Assembly: GCF_037126465.1 (NCBI RefSeq)
Contig: NC_088209.1
Coordinates: forward strand, 12,594,052 to 12,658,051
Source: Ornithodoros turicata
Taxonomy: Eukaryota > Arthropoda > Arachnida > Ixodida > Argasidae
Length of the DNA: 64,000 bases
Reading direction: 5' to 3'
Shown piece after piece: positions 12,001-24,000 of this stretch. The position numbers and the translations under genes were made by a program. Position 1 is the first letter of the stretch. The number at the start of each line of letters is the position of its first letter. The notes below the pieces were generated by a model that was not told where the DNA came from, searched no databases, and was given only the letters and a program-made list of their open reading frames with translations.

Positions 12001-15000
12001 CGAAAGGGCCTCGGAGTGACCTCCTCAAACGATCCCCGGCGACGGTTGGACAAATTGTTTGCAGAGAGCCGGAGCCCTATGAGAGTGAAGTCTGCCAAAG
12101 ACATACTATCCCCCTCCACACCTGCAGGCAGGCAGACAGACAGACAGACCACTCAGCAATAGAGGAGCAGGAATGCACTCACAGAAACAACAACGCTACG
12201 AGAGTGTGCTCAGCATTGCCAGCCTTCTTGAGAAGAAAGAAAGCGTACATTGCGGTTTCTTTTCCTCACAAATCACAAATGACACTTTCACTTTATTTCA
12301 AGTATTCATGGAATTACAGAGAGTGGTCCCAACAGTTAGAGGCATTTCCTGGACCTTGCGTTATGTTCAGTGCAAAAGCAACTCTCGGAAAAGAAAGATA
12401 GTAGTCATATCAATCGTACCGCCGAGAGACGCACTAGTAACACAATACGTTGAGGTTACAGTTCAGTGAAGACGAATCGCCAGAAAGCATTTCTGAATGA
12501 ATGAAAAGTATCCTTCTCTATGATTTTCGAAAGAAACCTCATAATGTCGTAATGGGCATATAGCTGCTTGGAGACTGCAAGCCATCATTTTTTAAACAGA
12601 GTTATTATTATTTACGTTATCAGAGCATCCAGGAAATCCCCTGGAGCGAAAGCTGCATTAAATATACGACAAATTTAGGCGATATGATGTGTATGATTTT
12701 CTTTAACAGTTAAACAGGTACTCCATCTTGGCCTGTGGATTTTGTACTCTTTAAAGGGGCACTAAAGTGCAAAAGGAATTTGCTCTCAAATGAAAGTTCA
12801 TGTTTCAATTAGTATATAATACGAGCAAAATTAGTTCACGCAACGCTACCGTTTAGAAGAAAAACGCCATGGAAACAGAGCCGCCTTCGGCGGCAGCGAA
12901 TGGGATCCCCAGGAGGCAAAAATTGGCGGCATCCAATGAGACAGCAGGAGAAGCGCGAGCACACATATCATGGACGTGCGGATTTGGAATGTGTCCGATC
13001 GTAGTGTTCCGTATATGCGCGGCATGATGCACACTGCTCCATTTTTCAATGCCGACTCAATGAATTGTAGCCCACAACAGTTCACTCAAATGTTCCACTG
13101 ACAACATTTATTTTCAAGTCCTTCGGACAGCTACGCCTGTTTGCCTTTTTTTTCTTGCCTCAATATTTTAGTTGGTTGATTTCTTTTGACACGAATTTCG
13201 GATGATACAATATTTTCCGTCACCCCGAGAGAGAAATTCGCTGGTTTCGGGCAAACGGAGTCCGAAATATCGAGCGACGGGGCTGCACGGCGTCCAAAAA
13301 TTTTGGACTTTCTTCTACATCAACTCAATGGGACGCGCTGTGGTTCCGCGAACGAGTCCAAATAATCGAGCGTGTCCGGAAAAATCGGGGTTCGAAAATT
13401 TGGTCAGCGACTGTAGTTGGTATAGGTTCGTGATGACAAATAGGAGCACGAAGCTGGTTTTTTGCAACTTCCCCGCGGCGGACTTTTCCAGCCGAGTCAA
13501 AACTCCCTGACAATACGTGGGTTTCCAAACAGGTGGACACCCTGGGACACCACATTCACACAGATAGGTAATACAGAAAAGAAGAAGAAGGAGGAAAGAA
13601 AATATTTTTACATACTCATTTATGAGATGCATGGTGTCATATATGTTCCAGAGTTTGATATGTCCTTTAGTTCTCTCTGTACGGCGGAAGGCATATACCC
13701 TGAGGAAAGTAGAACTGTCACTCAACAACAATTTTTCAAAATGCCAACGGGTTTCTGAAGTCACCTATGGCACCTGGATGACCTTATCAGCCGATCGGCT
13801 TGTTTTATGCTTATTTGCAGAACTTATCGACATATACTATCGATGTTTCTGAGAAATATGACAATACTTTGATGACATACATGGATTAATATACATTTTT
13901 AGGACATCGCTAAAGCAACTGCAAAAACGGCGATATAATCTTATCACTAGCAGACAGTCAACCAGCATGAAACAAAACCAACATGGACCAAACGTGCTCA
14001 AACTAAGGTCTGGCAAGTCTTGCGCGAGACAGGATTAAGTAAGAAACACAAGTTTGACTAATAATGGTGACGTAAAAAGAGAAACGTGCCGCACTCTTGG
14101 GGGGGGACCCCCGTGTTCGTGTCCACATACGTATATACATGCATACCCACCAACGCTTATAGCACTGTATCGGCCCTCGTGTTCCAACTTCCTTGGCGAT
14201 TTTTTCCCAGGTGACGCCACTGGGCAGACGGCCATTGTGCTCAGTGTGGCCGAACTTCCGCATCGCTTTCTGCAGACGTATTTCTTCTTCAATTTCCCAT
14301 CGTCCTTTCTCTACATCTGCGGGAGGTACAAGCGTCACTACGCAAAGTGTGCTATACCATGACATACAGTCGACGTGCGTCAATATGACACGCGTTAATA
14401 TGACATGCGTTAATATGACACCTGTTAATATGACATCCTCACTTTTCCCAGGTACCGTTTCTTCCCAAAATGGGGGTCACGCATGAGGGCCCCTCGTTAT
14501 TATGACAACCCCGTAGGCCCAACCGTGACCAAGGTGTCGGGGGGAAGAACACGCGTATTTTCCCCGTTATCACCACTGTCCACCACAGACTGAGTCATCC
14601 TCCCGACCAAAAATCCAGTGGCCCCTGGGAAAAACAGCGACTGCCGGAGCTGTGACCCCCGCTTCTGTCAGGTCATCCTCCTCGCCCACAAGTCCAGCGG
14701 CCTAGGGATGAAGTACTACTCGCAGCATGTGTTCGCCATCGCCCATGCAGTTGAGTCAGCTGCGTTGTGATGTTGTGACCAAATCTACGTTGTGACAGAT
14801 TCTCTAAGGAGACACTTTTAACGGATTTCTTTTGTCAATAAATTGTAAATATATTGTAAAGTTGTAAATAATAAATTGAGCATAATCTCATGTACACTCG
14901 CACGTCTCGCATGGCCTGGTCAAGTGTTGGGAGGGCCGGGCGGACACGGCGCTACAATCAAACTCAAACTCAATAAATTGTATCGGTAAGATGAAATAAA

Positions 15001-18000
15001 TTGAATTGGTAAACTGTGCCTGAAATATCCGTGTCTTCAATAAATTAGACAGGGCCTGACAGACCTCTTTTATGAAGGGTTTTCCTGGAGCATCATCCAT
15101 GTTGTTCGTTATTACGACAATTTGCTCTATGGCCGAAATCCCGGGGCCCTGGTCATATTAATGAAGTTATTACTGCACATTCCATGTCATCCATACAGCT
15201 ATTCAGCTGTTTTCGAGTATGAAAAATGTGGTTCAGGAAGATAGTTTTGTTTGAAATAGTGGACATTTTGAGTTGCACAAGCTTGACTTCAGCAGATGTT
15301 ATTGACAAGGGGTAACGTGAAATGTGCATGGAGCATCCGAGCTGCTTGTGGTATGCACGAATTTATACCAAGCCGTTTTCAACCTTAAAGTTTACTGTAT
15401 GTCTTTTTTCCGAGTGCAGATTAGTGCCTTTCGTCATACCATATTTCTTTTCCTCGAGCTGAAGGAAGTGTACACGGATGGAGTCTGCCGGCTTCTCCAT
15501 CACCTTCTCGATTTCGTGCCACTTAGGCCCTAGTCGCGCGTACAGTGCCATCACTTGGTCAGATTCTTCCTTGTTGAAACTGGAAAGAGGAACGGCGGAT
15601 GAGTTCCTTCCTTCGAAGCACTAGGACACAGCACACTTTAAAGGAGCACAGAGGGCCATCCAAAAAAATTTCAGATTAAGACATCTGATGAAAGTGTGTG
15701 TGTCATTATACCGGATAGCGCGAAAGGTTTTGATGTGTGCAATTTGTTTCCCAGAAAAAAACTCACATAAACATAGCTCCGCGCGTTCACCCTTAACTCG
15801 CCACTCCAGCTATAACGAGGATGAGGAGGTATGATGGCACGTCACCGATGACGGTATAAGGAGACTCGTTCTGGTTCGCCGGTCAGTGGGGGTCAGCGCC
15901 TTATTCCTTTGCCGCCGTAAACCTGTTTTGCCAGTTTTCCCGGAGAATTGGGGATAGAAGGAGCGGCCGAAGCATTACCGAGGCGAGGAAAAAGGCTTTA
16001 TCAGAACCCCGAACAGCCGAATAGCAGACGACAGCGGAGTAGCAGACAACACTTCTCCAGGCCAATCAGCGAGCGTTCTCCTTATAGCGTCAGCGCGAGG
16101 TACCAGGCAGATCACAGGCTGGTACTGCTCTTCACCACCGTTGCGCACGGTCGCTTTTTGCGGCGTATTTTAAATTCAATTTCTGCGATAATTATGACTC
16201 TGTGATGTAAATTACTTCGCATGGTGCATCTTACTGGCCTACTTAACAGTTTTATAGGAAGAAAACTGGGTGTTAAAAATGACTTCTGTGCTTCTTTAAA
16301 AGTATCAGGGGCTCCTGAAGGTAAAAGGTCAATGTGCGAGGCCTCGAAAAAATAGAGTAATAAAAAGAACCAAAGAACTTACAAAAAAAAGAAAAAGAAA
16401 AAAGACTTGTTTTCCCCAGAGTCTTGTTTCACCTTGTTTCTTCTGTCTCAAAAATTACCAAAATTTTACATCCCCCCCCCAAAAAAAAGTGAAAACAGAT
16501 TTTGGCAAAATTATACGACATAATTGCCATGCTGACACACCTTTTGCTGCATCACGAATGACTTCTGCACCTCTCTTTCAGTTACTTTGCCTGAGCGTAA
16601 TCTTATCAGAGTTCCCTCTGACCCTGCACTGCAAGGGGAACTCAGACAGGATTATGCTCAGGAAAAAGAATTGGAATAAGTGTAGGAGTCACCCCTGATT
16701 CAGCAAAAGGAAAGCTGGGTGTCAGCATGGCATTCCCAGGCCTGAGTGACTAAAATATTTTGTTCCTATCTGTATAAAAACTGGCAGTCGTTTGTCAGTA
16801 AGCTATTGTTGAAGTACACTTGTCAGTCACGCTTCTCTAAGAACGGATCTGTACCAACATGCCCAATGTACAGTGTTAACACTGTTGTTAATGTTGCACT
16901 AATGGTTACAGGGACGTAAACGTGCCATATTTCGTTTCTGTGTGCTAGGCAAATAAAATCTACGTTTATAAATTATATTACGCAATGATTTGTTCTGTAA
17001 TGCTTACTGTGAAATCTATGTCATACAAGGGAGAAGATTTTAGTGTTCAAAATTTTTGGACAAAAAGGAGAAAACATGAGAATGAAAAGTTTTTTTTCTT
17101 AGCAGTTCAAAACTGTGGGCAGTTTTGCAGCTCTAGTACTCATCAAGCTCTGAGAAAAGGCAACAACACTAATCAAAATTCACGCTATTAAGGTGTGGCA
17201 AGGTGTGACCGAACATGAAAATAGGACATACATGACATACAACATACTATGAACATAAACTGCGCAAACATAAATGGACTACATAAATGATATCCTACGT
17301 TATACGTGTGTCCATCCTCAGCGGGTGAAACAGAGCTCTCGCACGTCTGTATATCATCCGCAGGGAACGTCGTGGCAGGTCCTTTCCTGCAGAAGCAGTG
17401 CATGAGTGGCCTCCCTTCCTTGTACCCCAGCAGCACAATACATTGGCCAACGTTAAGTGGATATTGGGGAACACCGGTCTAGTATTGGTCGAGCATTGCA
17501 CCAGTGCTGCCGACATCCAGCCAATATCGGGTGAAGAGATTGTGCTGCTCGAGATATTATATCTTTCAGTCATCATAACCACACGTTGTTTTGCCTGCCT
17601 CTGTCTGATATAATTTATTCCATTATGTGGATTGAAGCAAAAAAGCAATGCTAGAGTATTCTGTGATGGTCTCCCCAAAAATGCATCTGCTGTACGAAAA
17701 TTGGTGGTTCATAAAATTAGACGGAGCACAAGAGAGGTGTTTTTTTTTTCCCATGAGATGCTGTTCGCTTGATGAGGATTGACCGTAATAGCCTTACCTA
17801 GAAGTTGTAGAACCTTTTGCTGCTGTGCAAATTTCTTTGCGTTCTGTGCTTCTGTAGAGCTCTGGGACCCTCTATGACCCAAGATGAGATGTGGATGTTG
17901 AAGGTTGAAGAACTGCAAATCAGAAAGAATATGTAAACGATGGTAGCACTACATCATTTTTTTCCCCTTATATATATTGTGTACAAGTCACTACACCACT

Positions 18001-21000
18001 GAGGGATACACAGAACTGGAAACATAAACACACACAGAGTTTTCAGCAACAGAGCAAGAAAGTAAGATGCAAATGAGGTGGTGCAATGATCTCATGGGAA
18101 CATGCCTACCAATAAGGCCTAATGTTGTAAAATTCCACCCAATGAGCATCGCTGCCACTTCGGGAAAAAGCCAGAGGAAAAACCAGAGAATCAAAATCAA
18201 ACATTTCAAAGCACAACAAGAGAAAAACACATACTTTGCCTCTCAACAACTCATTGTGTTCTGCACATTTTTGTTTTTCTTTTCAACAACAACAACAACA
18301 AAAAACAGCTCTTTCACACAATAATGTCAGACTTTACTCTGTTCAGAGTTTACTTTTTACTACCCAACTGAAAAAAGTAAGGCTGCATTCCAGAACTCAC
18401 CCGGGTCGACCCGAGAGTAGGGAGTAGCTACTCTCCGTGTTCCAAAACCTACTCGATGACGTCGCGACCCCCGTTCCGAAAGCGGGTTGCCTACTCGAGA
18501 GTAGCTACCCGAGACCTACCCGAGAGTAGCTACCCTATCAGACGGGAGTAGGTAAAGGTAGTGACGTCAGAGCTGTCGTCTGCATTCAAATCTACAGTCG
18601 TCTGCTTTTGCTGCTGCTCGTCTGGGCAGCATCATAAAGGATGCAGGAAAGTTCCAGTGCCGATTTTGTGACCTGATGTTTTCTTCAGTGCAACATGCAC
18701 GGAACCATACATACAACACATATCAGATCGTTGCATGTGAGGGTCGAAACCTGTTTCTATGCGTTTTAGAGCTAGCTGGGGACGAGAACAGCGCTACCCT
18801 TTCTCGGAACGTGCGGTAAATACCCCTGTTTCGTGGCTTGAATGCTTTACGAACCCACGCAGGTGTCCCCATACCAAAGTCGACAGCGTCACACTAAAGC
18901 GAAGCAGCGGTTCTTATGTCGCGTGGCCCAAATGTCAATGTCGTCTACTGTCGCCTAACATAAACAGGCTACAGTGTTTTTTTTCAGGTTTGTTTCTTTT
19001 TTCTTTAAACTGGTTGACAAAAATCAGATTTTACCTCAGAAGCTGAAAAACAGCATAATATTGGGTAATATCAGGTGAAAAAAAGAAAGAAAAGAAGAAG
19101 GGCACTTATAGTGGTTGTTTCGCTATAAAAGAGTGACTTATACCGGACTTACCTGACTTACACATATACTGGAAATGTCATTTATGTACTGTGCCCGCCT
19201 GTCTGGGGTATTAAACAAATTTCCTCGCTAGTTTGACGGATTTTCTGCCTTTCTACGTGTGCGGTTACATTTTGATTACCCAAAAAAGTGCGCTTTACAA
19301 AGGGCACCCTTACGCGATAAATCTATCAAACAAAATGAACACACACTTTGATAGAACAACATTTGTTCAACCCACCTTGGCGAGGTTCTTGAAATTTCTT
19401 TTAAGGATCGCATCCTCCTCTGCAGAGAAATGGTGCTTCCTCAGGGTCATCCCTGCGAATAACAAAGCACAACGTGGATGCATTCACCCGGATTTAAAAG
19501 AGCAGCAGTTTGCTTCTACGCTTTGGTTTGACAAAGGAACAGCGTGGTATACTACACCTGTCTGTTCCTCATATGCCTCAATTGTGGCAGGTGCAGGTTC
19601 CACGGAGGACTTATGGATTTCCGGAAATTCACCACGCACTGCATACTCCTGCCAGGACCAGACAAACGTTACGCATTGTCCTGCACAATGTATAGCTCTC
19701 TTCTGTTTAAGGCACATGTCGTAAGTTCCAGAGTACACATTGCAAAGCATTGAGAACCAAAGAAAGACAGGATGGGGGCACTGAATCCATGAAGGTTGGT
19801 GGCCGGGGGCGAGGGGTGATAGTTTGATAGGTGGTTGAATTGAAAACACAATGAAATTTCTTCGTAGCACATTCCCCCCCCAACTATGATGCAGTCAAAC
19901 AGTTTGCATAATAATATGTCTGGATAGGACACTAACTATTATTCTATGTTGGCTTCCCTGTAAGTACTGCTCTCAGCTTATGTCCTCCTGTTCATAATTA
20001 TGCTTATTCATGTAATCTATCTGCAATACTTCCCTCTTCAATTGCCTCTCCTTTCTGTTCCCTTCTATTCTTTTGCCTTTGAACGTGCAGTGCAACAACA
20101 ACAACAACAACAAAAAATGCTGTCAAACAACCAGCCTGCATCTCAAAAAGCTACAAAGGTAATGCCGTTGAGTGGAGTCTGCACGGAATTCAATCTACCA
20201 AAATCAGCAATAATTATCTTTTGCACCGTGCCCGGATCGACGGTTGCATACCTAGCCCAGACCTGGCCCAAAGCCTGAAAGATTCTAAGTTTCTCGGCCA
20301 AACCCCAGCCCGAGCAACTATCTTCCCGGCTTGGGCATGGCTTCCCTGCATGGCCCAGTGCATCAGACTGGAAAGTTTGACCGTGCCTAATAAACAGAGG
20401 GGTAATACAGGTACAGGCTCGACTCCAACATAGGCCAGACAAAGTATGGGCACTGGCCAGGCCGGGGCCCATAATGGTGAACCCCAAGCCCATCCCAGGC
20501 CCGCAAAAAGAAGGCTTTAGCCGACCTGGGGGAGGGGGCTCGGGTTTTTTGGGTAACCCCGTGCCCATGCAGTGCTCTAATAACTAGTCTACAACATACA
20601 ATGCAAGAAGCTTCACTCATCGTGATAAAGCAGCACAAAGACGCGGACAAAGAAGGAAGACAGGACGACTGCTAACTCTCAACTGGCAGTTTTTACTAAA
20701 CAAAGCATGTTTATATACACAAAAGAAAGGTTGGTGCCTGCTCCTAGTCACATGACACCATCGGGTTACACTGCAACGTGTTCCCGAGATAACTTATCTC
20801 CGCGGGGGAGAGGCTCAGTGACGGAGCGCTTACGCATTCATCATCGTCGTGTTTCGTAATAAAAAATGCCTCTACTATTTCCCTTGTTAGCTGCTCATTG
20901 TGTACTGATAGTACATCTGTTCGCGCGAGGTCTGGTTTGCACCCACAGTCACGACAGTGCAAAGCGAGGATGCAAACGACGATGATGAATGCGTAAGCGC

Positions 21001-24000
21001 TCCGTCACTGAGCCTCTCCCCCGCGGAGATAAGTTATCTCGGGAACACGTTGCAGTGTAACCCGATGGTGCCATGTGACTAGGAGCAGGCACCAACCTTT
21101 CTTTTGTGTATATAAACATGCTTTGTTTAGTAAAAACTGCCAGTTGAGAGTTAGCAGTCGCCCTGTCTTCCTTCTTTGTCCGCGTCTTTGTGCTGCTTTA
21201 TCACGATGAATGTACACCAACTACCCCGCCTTCACACACTCCTTAAGCTTCACTCACCATAAAACTGTGGTCCACAGGGGATCCTGGTCGCTCATCGTGG
21301 ACATGCGACAGGTCAGCATCATGGCTGCTGCTATCTTTGAGTGAACCTACGCACACAAGGAAGCCATTAGGGGAAGGCAAGCATGCGTTCCGCGGCACAA
21401 TCGCATTCGTGAAGCGCGAATTCATCTTTGCCCCCATCAGAAAATATACACACGTATACACGGTCTTGCAAACTTTGAAGTAGCACGTACACAGGTAAGA
21501 TGGATCTATTGCAAGAAACGGAAACAAGCAACCAAGCCGCAATGAAGCACACGCTTGTGTGTATTTCAGGAACCTTGTAATTTGTGACAGAGTCCCGGTC
21601 ATCCTCACTTTAATGCGGGTGACGGCCCCCGACTTATTGAGCTGGTAGCGGGTTGCGCTCGGGTAAGAAGTTTTCCACAACCAGTAATGGAAGATATTTT
21701 GTTGTGTACTCATAAAGAAGTCACACGAGCGACATTCACCGCAGAAGCGGAAGACGCGAAAAACGTCGCAACTTTCTCGGCGAGAGTGCTCAACGTTAAG
21801 TGTTCGTATACACTACTAACCGCGGGGAATATTCTACAACACAGCCACAGGATATTCCGCAGCAGACGACAGGAAAGATGCTGACGGTGTCGTCTGCTAA
21901 GAGTGCAGTACCCCACTCCCGATATTCAGCACCGTGTGAATGTTCGCATAACATGGGACGGAACTTCGTCTCTGTGTGCAGTGTTTTCGCTTTTTCTTCC
22001 ACTGGAATATTCCGAAAGGATGTCACTCCTGTGAATACACTGGTAGGGAGTACTGTAATTTCACGCGTATAAGCCGCACCGCAGATAAGCCGCAGGACGC
22101 GTTTTTTTGGGACGTTTTGAAAATTTTCTGGCAGATAAGCCGCGGGCAATACGAGACGACTGATTTGTGCGACAAAGGAGACCATAGAGAAGGCCATAAA
22201 GCCTGTGGTCCATACTCCGGGATCGGCACAGTGTACAACAGAGGAGGTCAGTGCTGGAGTTCTACCAAGATCAGATTGTGCCTTTGTCGGTGTTTTTCGT
22301 GGACTGATAGGTCAGTGATCTTCCAGAAGACGCGAATCACTGTCACCACTTTCCTTAAAGCTGCTTGGGGGAATGCACCAGGAAGATCAATCTACTCGAA
22401 TGTGGACCCGTCCCTGTTACGCACTGTTCGTGCATCGGCAGGGCAGTGCTCTTCCAGAGATACTGTCGGCCATTTCGTTAAAATCGGCGTATGGGGAAAA
22501 TACCAGGAAAAAATAGTCATCAGATAAGCCGCACCGGTGGATAAGCCACAGGGCGCCCGTGAGAAAAAAAAATCGCACATAAGCCGCGGCTAATACGCGT
22601 GAAAATACGGTACTCACTGTTCACGCCTGCATTCCTCCTTCTCCTTGCAGGTTGGGTGTGAATGAGACTTTGAAAGATTATTAAAAAAAAGTGTGCAGGC
22701 TGCAGGTGGATGCCAATCCCATTTTGTAACGGAATGCGTGTCAAACACTGTACTATATTTAAATTGTCCTGAAGCTGAACAGGTAAGCCCGGAAACACCA
22801 CAAGAGGTCGTACACAGTCAAGAGAATGCTGCCTCAAAGATCTATATATGCATACACCACATACGTATGCCGCATATCAATGCGTATGCCACTTATCTAT
22901 GACGTAGTTACGTGAGTATTCTCTACGGTTTTAAAATTATTCACATAGCACCAGTGATGGCCAGTAGTTAACTACATGTAGTTAAACTACTAGTTAACCT
23001 ACCTGATTGTAGTTAAAAAGTAGTTATTAACTACTTGCAGAAATGTAGTGGCAACTACTAGTTAAACTACTATTTTAAGTAGTTAACTACAGTAGTTAGG
23101 TTACTGAAGGTGCCAACTACTTCTGATTTTGCCGCAAGCTTTACGGCACGATTGTGCTTTCGACTTTTACCTTGAGCTACTTGTTTGATAAGAACGGAGG
23201 TGCAGAGCAATTGTGTCGTGCATGTGTACTAAATCTTTACTTTTAATGCTTGTCTAGTGAAGCCTCATTTGCTGTGAAATAATTCTGCAACTTCGTTTAT
23301 CGCGTAGGCACAGAAAGAATCCTGCCGCAAGCTTTGTATTTGACGCTCGTAGCAATGGCTTGAGCCAAAGTTTATTATTGCTTGTGATTCATACTTAGGT
23401 GTCCAAGAACACTACAAGGGATTGGTGTTATTGGACAACGTTAAGTAGTTATAGATGTAGTTAAACTACATTGCAGTAGTTAAAAAAGTAGTTTTAACTA
23501 CTCCCCTGAAAAGTAGTTGAACTACTAGTTAAACTACTCAATCACAAATTAGTTAGTAGTTATAGTTAAACTACTGTAGAAGTAGTTAGTGGCCATCACT
23601 GCATAGCACTAGCAGTCTAGAGGTATGCAATTACCCCAGAAATAGACCTTCGGGAGAGGGTGCTAGGCTTTCAAGAGGGCGTATATGTTTACGAGTACAA
23701 TGTATTGGTAGCTGAGCTGTATTGGGCAATCTCACAAATTTTGGGGAGAGGTGCAAAAACGAAAGAAAGAAAAAAAGAAAAACAGTGATGATGCAGAGGT
23801 ATCCCTGCTAGAGGTGATATACTGCACCGCTGAAATGGAAATACACGAACCTTCCTCTGAGTTGAGCAATGCCCAAGATATCTCTCCCTCTGAACCGTCA
23901 TCCTCCGAAAAGGGTGCTGCATCATAGTCATTCGTCAAGAGCTCTGAGCGGTCTGGAGCTCGCGCCGAATGTTCAATTGGCAGCGCCTCGCTTTGTTTGT

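Noticed and set aside
11895..12152. Possible extra TTF1-like exon with acceptor CTGCCTGCAG
   Set aside because: Exons 9 and 10 already join in perfect phase, and the encoded sequence has no Myb-like features.
14147..14150. Alternative donor GTATGC at the end of TTF1-like exon 8
   Set aside because: It leaves phase 0, which is incompatible with exon 9; the donor four bases earlier restores the conserved Trp and phase.
19484..19870. 128-residue minus-strand ORF (and the 163-residue plus-strand ORF opposite it) as a separate gene
   Set aside because: The conserved and splice-bounded parts are explained by TTF1-like exons 3 and 4; the rest is intron and antisense.
20842..20990. Hammerhead core in the second Penelope-like palindrome
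   Set aside because: The best candidate reads ATGATGA instead of CTGANGA and has no properly placed GAAA and helix partners.
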